The notes under the pieces were generated by a model, which did not search any database, had not been told where the DNA came from, and worked only from the letters and a program-made list of their open reading frames with translations. A program made the translations under genes and the position numbers. Below are positions 33,561 to 45,464 of a DNA stretch of 64,000 bases, piece after piece. The first letter of the stretch is position 1; each line of letters begins with the position of its first letter. The DNA comes from Nageia nagi (Eukaryota > Pinophyta): contig JBITNC010000001.1 of NCBI GenBank assembly GCA_050084985.1, positions 1,860,001 through 1,924,000 of the forward strand, read 5' to 3'.

Positions 33561-34154
33561 ACAGTGTTCTATTAATCTGAGGGTAATACCAACACCCCTC
33601 AGATAGCTAGCTAACAACTTGGGTTACATCAACCCCCATGTGTGTTCCCACATAAGTCCTATACTACACCCCACTATAGGTACCTCATTCTAAAGAATGG
33701 AATCTAGAAAGAGTAACACTCAACCAAGAAGAAAATTTCATTATAATAACCAAATTCCTTTATCTTTAGTGAGTCCTCCTTAAATAGGTAGAAGTATGTT
33801 ATCTTCTAATCAAGCATTGGGTTTGATCCAATAGTATACATAGGGTAATTCATATGCTCATGTAGCCAATGTCCAAGATGGGTAGTCTTGGGATGCATGT
33901 TGTCACATCCATGGTACCTCCAAATGTTAAAGAACTCCTAGGTGTACCACTTCCAAGATAGGATGTCTTCTTAGTGCCTTGAGATAAGTGAAATCACCTT
34001 GGTTCATGTTATATCTCAAAAGGGGAGCAACTATTACAAGAGACCCATTAAATACCAATTTACATTTGTCAAGGCTTCATCATATGCAATGTCCCATAAA
34101 TGGTGACTAATATTGCATTTATAATTAATGTTTGTCTTGGTATCATTAATGCAA
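33560..34154 (-). repeat. Right (5') LTR of L2, part before C3
   Basis: Matches the L1 LTR around 56230-56740: ATCTTCTAAT, GATCCAAT, GCTCATGTA, CAATG-CCAAGA, AGCCTTGGG and ACTAATATTGCATTTA blocks occur in the same order. It resumes after C3 at 37873-38090, where CTCCAAGTGGAACTTACA and the terminal ACATTACA are found. Confidence 0.55.
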
Positions 34155-34240
34155 TATTTCATATTGCATTCTTGTGTATTAAGGCATGATTCCAACCTAA
34201 TATAATGCATTTTTTTATCTTGGAGTTATCCTACCTCACA

Positions 34241-34253
34241 TTGGTATCAAAGC
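34241..34253 (+). other. Primer-binding site of C3
   Basis: TTGGTATCAAAGC differs in one base from the Met-tRNA site TTGGTATCAGAGC and directly follows an LTR end CTCACA. Confidence 0.8.
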
Positions 34254-34254
34254 A

Positions 34255-35700
34255 TGACAAGAGTAAAAATCCTAATTTTTCTCACTATGTTACAACTCAT
34301 TGTAACACTATAATTAAAAATTTGTGTAATACCTCATTTGCATCTTGGGATGATGCATGGTTGCTTGATACTGGTGTGACATATCACATGTAATTTCAAA
34401 GGGACTTATTAGAAGAGATGAATACCAACATTGATGGTGTGATATACTTTATATCAAACCTTTGGGTATTGGTACTGTGAGACTTAAATTACTAATCCTT
34501 CCAAATATTATTCTTCATGATGTGCTCTACCTTCTTGAATTGCAAAAGAACTTGTTATCTCTTGTGCTCATTCATCAACAAGGACACTTAATCCATATGT
34601 TTTATGACAAAGTGGAGGTAAGGAGGTCTTTCAAAAATAAAGTGATGATGACTAGCAAGGAGGATGAGAAGTTGCTAAATATGAATGGGAGTTCTATAAA
34701 ATCAAATAATTATGCTTACCTCACACATCAAGAAAAAGTTACTCTCTCATCTAGTCTTTTGTGACATGTAAATTTTGGCCATCTCAATTTTTATGATCTT
34801 CATTTGTTGAAAAAGAGAGGTTTTTTGGGATTGCCTACTATTCCTAGGAACATAGATCCTTGTGAAGCATGTATCCCAAGAAAGCACAACAAACAACCTT
34901 TTTCTAATTCAAAATTTAGAGCATGTAGGAAATTAGAACTCATTCACTCTAATTTGTGTGGAACATTACTTGTCCCTTCTGATTTTGGAAATAAATATAT
35001 CATTACCCTCATAGATGATTACACTAGGATGCATTGGGTGTATTTGTTGAAGAACAAGTTAGAATATTTTAAAAAGTTTAAGAAATTTCATGTGTTGATT
35101 GAGAAAGAATCTCACACTCATATTGGCACACTCCATTCTGATAATGTGGGTGAATACACTTTATATGAATTAAAAAAAATCTTAGTCAGCATGGAATCAA
35201 GCATCAAATAATTATTCCCTATAATCTATAATAGAATGGTATAGCTAAGAGAATGAATAGAACCTTGTTGAATATGACTCAAGCAATGTTTTTCTTCAAG
35301 AATGTGAAAATGATGTTTTGGGGTGATGCATTTCTTTGTGTAGTGTATGTCAAAAATAGATGTCCATCTCATGCTCTTGATAATAAGACTTCGTATGAAA
35401 TATGGTTTGATCATGTTCCTTCAATTTGACATCTTAGGGTTTTTGGTTCCACCTATTATGGCCTAGTCCCTAATGAACAAAGAAACAAACTTGATACCAA
35501 GAGTTAGGAATGTATTTTCTTTGGGTACTCAAATACTACCAAGGAATATAAGCTTTATGATGAGGTAAATAAAAAGTTTCTATTTGTAAGGGACACCATT
35601 TTTCTAGAATGTTCCAAGAGTGATTTGACTGTTGAGTGGCATCTTGATCACCTTGATAGGTTTACCCATGGAAAGCATTTCTTTGAAGCTGATTATGAGG
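34255..35700 (+). pseudogene. C3 protease and integrase (pseudogene)
   Basis: The protease is marked by DDAWLLDTGVTYHM (DTG active site, about 34350-34390), followed by ILHDVLYLLELQKNLLSL. The integrase zinc part is HVNFGHLNF ... CEACIPRKHNKQPF. In the core the first Asp is Asn (ELIHSNLCGTL), the second is kept (LHSDNVGEY) and the Glu region has become AKRMNRTLLNM, losing the Glu. The open piece 34804-35211 covers most of the core. Later text such as PRVRNVFSLGTQ matches the region before RT. Confidence 0.85.
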
Positions 35701-36139
35701 GATCCCTATATTAGATCAATATTTGGGATCTACACCACTTGTACCTATTTCAAAAATGCCTGATCTAGTAGTATCACCTATTCTAGTAGTACAAACACCT
35801 TCTCCACCACAACAAGATCCTTACTCTTCATCAATTCTAGCAACTTCTTTGGATGATGGGATTGATGGGATTGGTAGGTTATTTCTTGAAGGGAATAAAT
35901 AATCTCCTCAACTTGTTGAGTAACCAAAAATATAGAAAAAGATTCCTAAGTGGGTCTCCAAAACACTTAAGATTGTTCATCCTAATGAAGTTTGAAAGAC
36001 AAGAACTAGGAGTTCCTATAGAGAAAGATTGAATATGGAGTAGTAGAGGGTTTAGATTTAGGTGATGATGTTGAGAATATAGAATGTTAATTTGATTATG
36101 AATTTCATTTCTATATTGAATGTAAGTTTACTTATTTTA

Positions 36140-37620
36140 AAGAAGATTTTCCTCATGATTTCTAGAAAGATGCTATGATGAAGGAGTATGATTCTCTCAT
36201 TAAGAATGGGATGTGGAAGTTGGTGGATCCTCCATATGGAACCAAACCTATTGTATGAAAGTGGGTCTACAAAAATAAGTACATATCATATGGCTCACTT
36301 GAGAAACACAAAGTGAGGCTTGTGGCTAAGGGTTTTATACAAAAATAAGGTATTGAATATTATGAGACCTTTACTCCCATAATAAAATGGGCTACTGTTT
36401 GTTCTTTATTGGCAATATCAACTCAGCATGGATTGAAAGTTCATCATATGGATGTGAAGACTTCTTTCTTGAATGGTGATTTTAAAGAGAATGTGTACAT
36501 GAAACAACTAAAAGGATTTTCAATGAAGGGTCAGGAATAAAAATTTTGTAAGCTCATCAAGTCCTTCTATGGCCTAAAATAAGCTCCTCACACTTGGTAT
36601 AGAAAGCTTAGTCTTGATGATGCAACTTTATTTGTTAGAAAAGTTAGTAAAATTGTTGTATATATTGTGGTGTATGTAGATTATCATTTGATAATAAGGA
36701 AAAATGAAAGTTACATTACATCCATGAAACAAGATTTGAAGAGAGGTTTTGTAATAACAAATATGGGACATCTTCATTACTATTTGGGCATTGTAGTGAC
36801 ACAAAACCCTAAGGTACATTTTAATTTCCCAAAGAAGTACATTTGAGAGTTGTTGAACAAATTTGGCATGGCATATTTTAATCTTCTTTCCACTCTAATG
36901 GAACAAAATTTGAAGTTGCAATCTATTGAAGGGAATGCATTTGAGGATGCAACAAAGTATAGACAACTTGCAGGAAGTCTCATTTATCTAACCACAACTA
37001 GTTTAGATATTTCATTTATGGTTGGAATTATTTCTTGATTTATGCAAAAACCATGTGAACGGAATTGGAATGCAAAAAAAAGAGTTCTCATATATTTGAA
37101 AAGAACATAGGAATTAGGGCTCAAGTATTCCAAGGTGGGAGACTTCAAACTGATTGGATATATAGATTCAAACTTTGATGGTGATAAAAAAAATAGAGTT
37201 TCAACTTCATGATATTCCATGAGTATTGGATCAGTTGCTATTTTGGAGATCATGAAAATAATCCATTCTACCAGATTCCACTATAGAGGCAGAGTATGTA
37301 GTTATTGCAAAGGAAACAAAGAGATTGTATGGCTCAAGAAGATACTAGAATATTTGCAAGAAAAATAGGTGTATCCAACTCCACTTTTGATTAATAATAT
37401 TTTTACAATTCAATTGACAAAAGAACCTAAAGTTTTATGATTGAAAAAAGCACATCAACACAAAGTATCACTTGATTCAACATCATGTACATGTCAAGAA
37501 ATTTAGTTTAAATATTGTTCCATAGATGAATGAACAACATGCATCTTCACCAAGGTACTTGGAAGAGAAAAGTTTGAGAATTTCATTAGGATGCTTGTAC
37601 TTACCAATACCCCTTCAAAT
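36140..37620 (+). pseudogene. C3 reverse transcriptase and RNase H (pseudogene)
   Basis: RT motifs include DSLIKNGMWKLVDPP, KWVYKNKY-like sequence, HHMDVKTSFLNGDF and VVYVDYHLIIRKN, in which the YVDD box has become YVDY. Connection and RNase H follow: YRQLAGSLIYLTTTSLDISF, YIDSNFDGDKKNRVSTS, and the end CIFTKVLGREKF and LVLTNTPSN. In-frame stops are frequent. The TAAGGGGGGAA tract at 37621-37631 then abuts the LTR. Confidence 0.85.
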
Positions 37621-37631
37621 TAAGGGGGGAA

Positions 37632-37872
37632 TGTTAAATCCTAATCCTTATGTATTATGGTAAATATAATATAGTAATAGTTACTATATTTAGTAAATTC
37701 ATAGCTAAGTGTGTGGAAGAATTCTAGGTGTCATTTCTAGAAGAATATGAAGAGTTACATTGTATCTCAAGGGTCACCCAAGAAGGTGAATATGAAGATC
37801 AATCTTCTATGTATTAAGGAATTATTCAAATATAATACAATGTTTTTGATCTTGGAGTTATCTAGCCTGGAA
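37632..37872 (+). repeat. 3' LTR of C3
   Basis: Starts TGTTAAATCC immediately after the polypurine tract. The end near 37872 is set by the match to 34240 and by the return of L2 LTR sequence. An unusually short LTR of about 240 bp. Confidence 0.6.
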
Positions 37873-38090
37873 ATAATTGGTATAATTAAATATAAAATAT
37901 CATCTAAAATGCTAAAAAAGGTCCCAACATCCCATAATTTGAGTAATTAATTAATCTCCAAGTGGAACTTACAATAAAAGGGCTAAATATCCATTAAATT
38001 ACCAAAATTAAATAAAAAATACTATTAAGTAAATATTACTATTTATCAATGATGAAATGGGAAAAATAACATAAAAATGGAAACATTACA

Positions 38091-38321
38091 AGGAAAGAGA
38101 CTCAACTCATAAAATTGATTCTATTGGTTTAAATTTCAAGAAAATGGTTGTAAAAATGGATCATTAGTAGTCTATATGTGACCAAAATGGATCATTGATA
38201 ATCTTCTTTTTGCACATCAAAGTCACCAAATTTGGTAAATATGTCTAATTTTGAGCATGGAAACTAATGGTGATAATCTCCAATCTTGAAATTAAACTTG
38301 AAAATGACCATTTTCATATCA
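38091..38321 (-). repeat. 5' LTR of G1, second segment
   Basis: Continues 27866-28364 after L2 and matches 4950-5181 along its length (GACTCAACT, CTATTGGTTT, AAGAAAATGG, GTCACCAAATTT, TGGTGATAAT). It ends ATATCA, which on the minus strand is the LTR start TGATAT. Right flank ACTCA would be one copy of the G1 target duplication. Confidence 0.7.
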
Positions 38322-40270
38322 ACTCATGATAAACAAAATCTACCTATTGCATGATTACACAATATCTTGAAATGAACCTACACCTAGATCCACTCACACA
38401 TTTGAAATGTGAAAATGGTAATACGATGAAAGGCCCTCACACCTTTGAAATCAAACTTAGACATCTTATGCTTTCAGCTTTGCACATGGTATTACTCCTT
38501 GTTTACCTTACCCATCATGTCAATTTTATTCACACCATCATCTTTGTAACCTCTAGGTTAGTAGCCTACATTTCCTATTTGTTGTATCTATGCATATACC
38601 CAATAAAGTAAACATACCCAAGGCATCAAACATGAACTATTGATATCCCTCAAACTAAGAACACCTTGGGAGTAGATAATCAACTAATCAAGGGGTATCA
38701 TGTTACTCCTCTCTAACTCCATGGTTAGGTTGGCCATGCCTCCATCCTTGTTCCTTTCTCAATTGAATGGTTCATCATTCGATACATATCTTTTAGATCG
38801 ACCCTACTTGCACTTGGGTTGGCTAAGCCCATACTAGCATTTCACAAAGGAAATTATTACTTCAAGTGATATCCCAATACCCAAGAGGATTACCCAACCT
38901 CAAATTATCCTAATAAGAATATCAAACCTAAGCACTATCTCATTTATCTTTTCAAACACAAGCACACCACATTCAAACTTCCCTTTCACTAGCATCTTGC
39001 AATCCATGCGATGACCTACCCATTCTAGTGTTATATGTCTTGGAATAATTAAATCTTATGTGACATACATGGGGTTAACTTCAATGTTATGCATGACCCA
39101 ACCAAACCCTTAGCTTTTCAACCTTGGGGTTATGTCAATCACCTAGACATGGGTAACAACCCATGGTTCCACTTCTAAATTAGGTCCATTCCATAATTCT
39201 AGTGAAATCCCATCCAAATAAGTGTACCAAATTATCATGGATCTTCACACACATAATTTATCATAATCATGGATACCCTTAGCCTAATATATCTTATCTC
39301 AAACATAGTCTAATTAGATCAATGCCCAACATGCATACAAGCACCCATCTTTGTGTGTTGTGAACATCATCATTTTAGTAACTTAGAGTCTCACTTTTCC
39401 TTAAACCCATTCTTTTTTAACACAATCCTTAGCCCCCTTAAACTTTTTAACTTTTATGGTAGTTTTTAATAGTGCATTTTTAGTGAATCTATGATGACAC
39501 AAATACAAGGGTAACATAACTAGTGTACTTGATATATTCCTAACTCGGATGGGAGGAAAATACTAGACACTAAATCCATGAAAACAAGGACAAGAGAGAA
39601 AATATTAAGTGATAATCATTCCAACATAACCTATACATGGTTTTCATTGGATTCCTTCAACATAGGCTTATGACATCCATGGTGCTACATTACCTCAAGA
39701 TCGATGTCCTTGTATGACTACATTTGCTAAGATAATTTACATCATAACCATCAATTTTATGCATCTATACTTACCACTAGCCATAATATTTCATGACTCA
39801 AATATTTTCATCTTTTATCCTTTATCTGCATGTACTATTCATTTTATCCCAATCAAACTCCCTATTATCCACTTAAGTCCCTTAGCATCCTTATAAAGCT
39901 CTAAACCTATCAACAAGCTTGGATCATGAACCATCTCAAATATAACTATTCTAGTCATGAGCTTACCAAAAGGATATGGATCAACAACCTAAATAATAAT
40001 CTACTCAAACCATACATCTCATATGAAATCTGAGTGAAGGAACCCAAAGGAATGCCCAAAACTATCCATTACAGTATACTATCCATTACTTGAAATATGG
40101 AAACTGTAATAAGGAAAAAAAAGGAGGAAGACATTAGAAAAAATAAGATAAATAGGTCCTTGCCATAGAATAACCCCCATCTAAATAGCAACAAAAGAGT
40201 CAAGAAAAATAAAATTTCAAAAAGAACACTAGGTTACCTTTAGCTCCCACCATTATGTTCAAGGATTGTC
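38322..40270. other. No gene recognised
   Basis: AT-rich DNA with many short frames and no domain. It could include the 5' LTR, leader and gag N terminus of T1, but I found no matching repeat near 61400-64000. Confidence 0.5.
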
Positions 40271-40289
40271 TACAAAAGAGACTAACCAA

Positions 40290-40510
40290 ACTTTATCCAA
40301 AGTAAGAATTGGTCCTTATGATGATAAACCTAGTTGGTACAATGAAGAAAAATTTTATGAATATCATAAGGTTAAAGATCACAAAATGAATGCTTGCATG
40401 ATCCTAAGAAAATAATTACAAAAGTTGTTGGATGATGAAAAAATATAGTATGAAGCCCATGTAGTTGACTCAAAGGAAGCCGAACTACTTACAATGGATA
40501 TCATATTCAA
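40290..40510 (+). pseudogene. gag: T1 gag zinc-finger region (pseudogene)
   Basis: PSWYNEEKFYEYHKVKDHK followed by MNACMILRK corresponds to the Tat-type gag zinc motif FCEYHRVKGH-T--C--L. The first Cys is now Tyr. Sequence before 40270 shows no further gag domain, so the N terminus is lost or unreadable. Confidence 0.7.
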
Positions 40511-40654
40511 CTAGGAACTATGCAACATCACTAGGATAGGAAGACTTAAGGGAGTGTCAATTTGGAAACTAAGAAAGAATGGAGGTCCCTCACAATTTTG
40601 GTATATAACAACTCCTTCAACAACTAAAGGTAACTCATGCCAAGATAAGTATTT

Positions 40655-41270
40655 TTGAAACTCTTGCAATTATTAGATGATCATATAAATTCTTTATATG
40701 ATGCACTTAAGAAAATTGAAGTTGATATGGATATTCATATTGCTAAACTTGTGGAGTTGGTAGCTAATATTGATATTGATTTAGTTTGTAATATGCTTTT
40801 TCAAGAGAGTGAATTGCATAGTGAATATGTTAATGAAAAAATTTAGGATTGTATATTTGTGTTAATATTGATGGTATTCTTATTAAAAAAGAATTGATTG
40901 ACATTGGTTCCAATGTAAATGTCTATCCACTTGAATTGTTAGAAAAATATTTTCCTTTGATTTATGCAAAAATGAAGAGAACCACCATTAGTATTAAAGG
41001 GTTTGATAATACTGAAAAAGAATGTATTAGATATATTTCTATGCCTATTGAATAGGAGGTAAAATTGTTCATCACAAAGTTATATTTTTTAAGTGAAATT
41101 TATATATAAATTATTTCTTGGTAGACCATGGATCTATAATATTAGGGCTATCACTTCCACATTATATCAGTCATAAAAATTTATGCATAATGGCAAGAAG
41201 GTTATTATTCATGCAAAAGAAAATGCTCCAAATGTATGTCAAGCAGCTAAGAGATTTTGGATTTTTCATG
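40655..41270 (+). pseudogene. T1 protease region (pseudogene)
   Basis: A helical linker (40655-40846) leads to a frame at 40849-41055 with IKKELIDIGSNVNVYPLELL, the Gypsy protease core in which the active-site D-[ST/G]-G triplet is altered to D-I-G. It continues as SIKGFDNTEKECI and, in another frame, as FLGRPWIYNIRAITSTLYQ and YAMHNGKKVIIHAKEN-like residues typical of Tat proteases. The stretch 41270-42340 is a broken linker with no clear domain. Confidence 0.7.
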
Positions 41271-42379
41271 ATTTGGTTAAAAGTGAGGAGCACACACCAG
41301 CACCTATCAATGACATCAGTTCAAAAGAGGCAAGTTTTGAAGCATACAAAATCTCATATATTAGTATCGTGGAGAACATTCAGAGAGCTTAGACGACCCT
41401 TTTTGTTCTTGGAACCCAGTGTTGTTGCCTAGATGAGGATGAAATTGAGAATTGTCACTATGTTCCTTTGAAAGAGGAAGATCACATTAAATACATGAAT
41501 ATTCTCTATCAAGAACATGAAAAAGTGCATCAAAAAATGAATATACTGCCTCTATCTCACAAATTTCATCAAGCTAGGTAAGTATGCATTTCAATAGTAT
41601 CAATTTTGCTTTTGCTAACCAATACATTCATAAATGTTAATATGCATAAAAAGTATTAGGTAAGAATGAGAAGGGTATCACCAAGCCTATTTTGAATTAA
41701 GGTCAACAAAAGAGAATAGCTAATGTTGGATCTGATGAATCTACACCTAGCAAATCCTCATCAAATCCAATCATTCAACATGTGGATAGTAGTGTTAGGA
41801 TTGCACAATATATCTTTGATGAATGGATAGATTGTAGCATGATGCATGGTCCTATAGAAGAATTATATGCTTATTATGTAGATTCATTCTTACCTCCTAC
41901 TACTCCAATATAAGTTCACATCTTCTAGAATGATGATACTATTCTTAAGAAGTTGGGGGCAAAAAGTGAGTTCACCAAATCCATTGAAAAGAGGCTTGCA
42001 ACTTAGTTCATCCAACATCACATTTATTTCAATGAGGAAGTTTCCACAGATAATACATACATTAGAGGACTAGGGCATTTCCTATGCCTCCATAACTCAG
42101 TGAAGAAATATCATGTCTTAGTGAAGAAATAGTAGAAGTAAACATTAGTACCTAAGAGGACCCAAAGTTGATCAAAATAGGATCTTTTTTAACTTTGGAA
42201 GAATGGGAAAGGTATCACCTATTGTTAAAATAATTCTATAATGTATTTTGTTGGTCTTATTTTGATATGTTGGGTCTTGATCCTGATTTTTTCACTCATA
42301 GTATAGTTGTTAATGAAAATGTAAAAATCAATCCAACAAAAATATAGAAACAATACATCTTATGGTAGCTCTTACTATT

Positions 42380-42960
42380 AAAAACAAAATCAAAATGTAT
42401 CTTGTTATTGGTTTTATTATTCCTATTGATTATTTTCCATGGATATCTAACATTGTGCCTGCAACTAAGCTTAATGGTGAAATAATATGATGTACATATT
42501 TTAGAGATATCAACAAGGCATTTCCTAAAGATGCCTTTCCTTTACCTAAAATTGATATGATTGTAGATTCAATAGTAGGATAAGAAATTTTTTTCTTTCA
42601 TGGATGGTTTTTCCAGCTAAAATCAAATAAGGATGATTAACATAAGATAGATTTTGTTACTCCTTAGGGCACATTTTGCTGGATAGTCATGCCTTTTGGT
42701 TTAAAGAATGCAAGTGCAACTTATCAAAGGGAAATGGTAAGTATGTTCCATGATATGATCCATGGAAATATTGATATTTATGTTGATGATATTTTAAAAA
42801 ATTCCATATCCAAATATGATCACACTTTAGATTTGAAAAATATTTTCCAAATAATGAGATAGTACAAGTTGAAATTGAAGCCTCAAAAGTGTGCATTCAC
42901 AGTCTCACCAAGGAAATTGCTTGCCTTCATTGTTTTAGGAAGAGGCATTAAGGTATATCC
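42380..42960 (+). pseudogene. T1 reverse transcriptase (pseudogene)
   Basis: Ordered motifs: YFPWISNIVPATKLNGEI, FRDINKAFPKDAFPLPKIDM, then MDGFSS in a shifted frame (the first catalytic Asp region), VMPFGLKNASATYQREMV and IDIYVDDILKNS with the catalytic YVDD. Stops replace residues at several places. The motif set is that of Tat/Athila-type RTs. Confidence 0.85.
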
Positions 42961-42997
42961 TTAGAAAGTTTTAACCATTTTTGTTTTTCCATATCTT

Positions 42998-43730
42998 ATG
43001 AATTTGACATATTTGATAAGTCTTCAAGGAAAGGTTCAAGCTATTAGAAGTTTCATTTCCCAATCAGCATATATGACTTCCCCATTTTCTCATTTGTTGA
43101 AGAAAGATGAGAAATTCATTTGGGATGAAAAATATCAAAAGGCTTTGGATAACATCAAAAGGCTTTGGATAACATCAAAAGGTACCTTATTAATTCCCTA
43201 ATTTTAGCCTCCCTATGATTTATATAGGAGTTTTTTACTTTATGTTTCATAAACATTAAGTGCATTAGGGGCAATGCTAGCTCAGAAAGATAATAACAAT
43301 AAGGAAAGATAATTTTTTTATATCAGAAAGACTTTAATTAATTATGAGATAAGGTAAACTCAAATAGAAAATATGTGTTTTTCAATAGTATTCTTAACTA
43401 AAAATTTAAGATATTACATGCTTGGAAACACAACATATGTCATAGCTTAGGTTGATCCTCTTAGATATCTCATGTCCAAATCATACCTATTTGAAAGAGC
43501 TATAAAATGTATAATGTTACTTCAAGAATTTGATTTAGTATTTATCACTAAAAAATTAATTAAAGGATAGGATATATTATATTTCATTACTAATCATCTA
43601 AGAAGCAAAGTATCATAGACTAAGGAGGAGTTACCAGATGAAGTGGATGGTCATGATGATCATGATCCTAACATCACTACTACAGTCCAACACTATCAAT
43701 CTATTTTTGAGCCTGAGTATCCTTAAGTTT
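42998..43730 (+). pseudogene. T1 first RNase H (pseudogene)
   Basis: IRSFISQSAYMTSPFSHLLK and FIWDEKYQKALDNIK lead into the RNase H part with LSALGAMLAQKDNN, LRYYMLGNTTYVI and FDLVFITKK. A 20-bp tandem duplication at 43141-43180 shifts the frame in the connection region. After 43610 comes an acidic linker (DEVDGHDDHDPN). Confidence 0.8.
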
Positions 43731-43939
43731 TTGTTAGTTTTATAAAAAATGATAAATGGAACTAGTTATTTGATGGTTCTAAGTGCATTCATGGGGCATG
43801 GGTAGGAATTAACCTAATCAATCCTCGTGATGATGTTGTCCCTATGTATTATTAGTTAAGTTTTGGTTGCACTAACATTATGGTAGAATATGTAGCTCTT
43901 ATTTTAGGTATAAATGTTGTAATACTTCTAAACATAAAA
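43731..43939 (+). pseudogene. T1 second (archaeal-type) RNase H, first part
   Basis: LFDGSKCIHGAWVGINL and VEYVALILGINVVILLNIK are the D- and E-containing strands of the extra RNase H found in Tat-lineage elements. It is cut by L1 and continues at 56949 with RIKIFGDSQLI and IPRDKNRYFDAIA, which supply the remaining acidic residues. All four catalytic acids appear to be kept, although a stop lies just upstream. Confidence 0.8.
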
Positions 43940-45265
43940 TGTGATGGGCCATGTTTGAGCTCAATCCTCAAATGTTCCCTAGGAGAGGGACATTTGGATT
44001 CCAACCTTCAAACTAGCCAAGCAAACTCAAAATTGGTAAGTATTCCAATATTAAGCTAATATTGATGTATTTCACAATGATATTCCAAAAATGCACCCAC
44101 AAACCCAACATCCAAGCAAAGAAGCATAAATAATTCTTAACTACAAAATGTACTCCAAATCCAATGTCTTAGTTATGGAACAATTAACAACTTCAATAAT
44201 GCAAAATATCTCTCTAATTATAATGTACCAATTAAGAAGCAAGAATACACCAAAAAAGTAGATAATTTTCCTATTATTCCAATGCACTAATCAAGGAGCA
44301 AAAATAGCAAGTAAATAATGTATTCTTAACTCAAGATGCAACATCCTAGTTTGGAAGCACAAATGATATTTGAACAATGCAAATACTACTCCATAATCCA
44401 AAATTCAACCATAGAGAGATAAAAGAAAGTATTATGATAACAAAATGTAATTATATTAAAATATAACAAGAGAAGAGAAATTATAATATTTTTGTATACT
44501 AATGGATTTTGGACTAGAACTCTCTCATATTGGGTTATTTTGGATGGCTCCAAGGCCCCACCATCATAGATGTAATGAGGCAATACCAAGTCTCCTCTGC
44601 AAAAACTATAATGGAACTAGCAACATTTCTCTCAAGATGGATAGATTAAGTTTGAAAGTAGCCTCCTCCCCCTCTAACACCTCAATTACAAGTTTCCCCA
44701 AAAATGTCAAAGATAAAGCCTCCACTCAATTTGGAATAAAAGGGTTTATAATCAAATTTAGCATATCTCATAATGGTTATGATTTCTCCTTTTATAGATG
44801 AGGATGATCATCTTCTAAATCTTGCTTTAGGGATGATCCAATGATGGAGATATGTGATCTGTGTGTTCATGTATGTAATGACCAAGATGGGAAGCCTTGG
44901 TATAAGTGTAATCACATTCAATGCCCCAAAAAAGTCAACATACAAGAGGAGATGATTTTGAAGTGCCTTGTGAACAACAACACTATCAATCCATATGCCT
45001 AGATATCCAACGTGGGGTCTTAGGATCCTCCAAATCCCAACTTCCATATTCTAGGGCAATTTACTTGAATTAAGATCGCTAACACCTAATTTAAAGTATG
45101 GGTTCATCCTTGGAGCTACAAATATCCTCATAGTTGATGCAATCACCCAATGGATGCTCTACCTTGAAAAGGGGATCACTAATGATTAGAGATACATTTA
45201 ATACCAATATTACAATCATCAATGCTAGAATATGCAACATCTCATTTAATGATTCTTATATCAAC
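43940..45265 (-). repeat. 3' LTR of L1, segment left of T2
   Basis: Starts TGTGATGGGCC on the plus strand and matches 55422 onward closely, including GAGGGACATTTGGATTCCAA and CCACAAACCCAACATCCAAG. It continues at 51948-52093 after T2 and ends GGGGACATTACA. Confidence 0.85.
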
Positions 45266-45464
45266 TATTTACAAATAAAATTAAGCGTGCAAATAAATAA
45301 ATAGGCAAATATCTACAAATCCAATATATCTGTATTTGAGCTACGGATAGTAATTCATTCTTAATAGCAATGAACAAGATAACCGATTTAAGAACATAAG
45401 GTGAAATCAAAAGAAACATTAATTTATTGATTTAAGAACATAAATTCATTTTTATGTGTTAACA
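45266..45464 (-). repeat. 3' LTR of T2, internally deleted
   Basis: Only 199 bp against 853 bp in the partner. Both ends match the other LTR (TATTTACAAATAAAATT... and ...TTTTTATGTGTTAACA), but the middle is missing and replaced by a short filler related to neighbouring sequence. Confidence 0.85.

Larger units (their letters stand above)
34155..37872 (+). mobile_element. C3: Ty1/Copia element without gag
   Basis: A short left LTR remnant, a primer site, then protease, integrase, RT and RNase H, a clear polypurine tract and a 241-bp right LTR. The LTRs agree over TGTATTAAGG...ATCTTGGAGTTATC; the left copy lacks the first part, including the expected TGTTAAATCC start. Gag is missing: protease begins directly after the primer site. 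Several catalytic residues are lost, so it is long inactive. Confidence 0.8.
28365..38090 (-). mobile_element. L2: long LTR element inside the G1 5' LTR
   Basis: The left end starts TGTCATGAGCC and the right end is GGAAACATTACA, the two termini of the L1 LTR family (TGTGATGAGCC...GGGACATTACA). Flanks AGAAA (28360-28364) and AGGAA (38091-38095) look like a target duplication with one change, and G1 LTR sequence joins across it. The orientation is taken from L1. The interior has no pol; it holds unassigned DNA and PPR-like remnants, and C3 lies in its right LTR. The extent of its left LTR is uncertain. Confidence 0.6.
4939..38321 (-). mobile_element. G1: minus-strand Ty3/Gypsy element, split by five insertions
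   Basis: Pieces at 4939-5779, 14771-15288, 22476-23669, 25559-28364 and 38091-38321 read in order on the minus strand as 5' LTR, primer site, gag, protease, RT, RNase H, integrase, C-terminal domain and 3' LTR. Deleting C2 and I1 with one copy of their target duplications restores unbroken protein across the joins (...LYQPL/VINHPWES..., ...KFMRVMNKFLRHF...). The 3' LTR is cut by element A and its remainder lies left of the window. Integrase sequence shows it belongs to the same lineage as G2. Confidence 0.85.
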
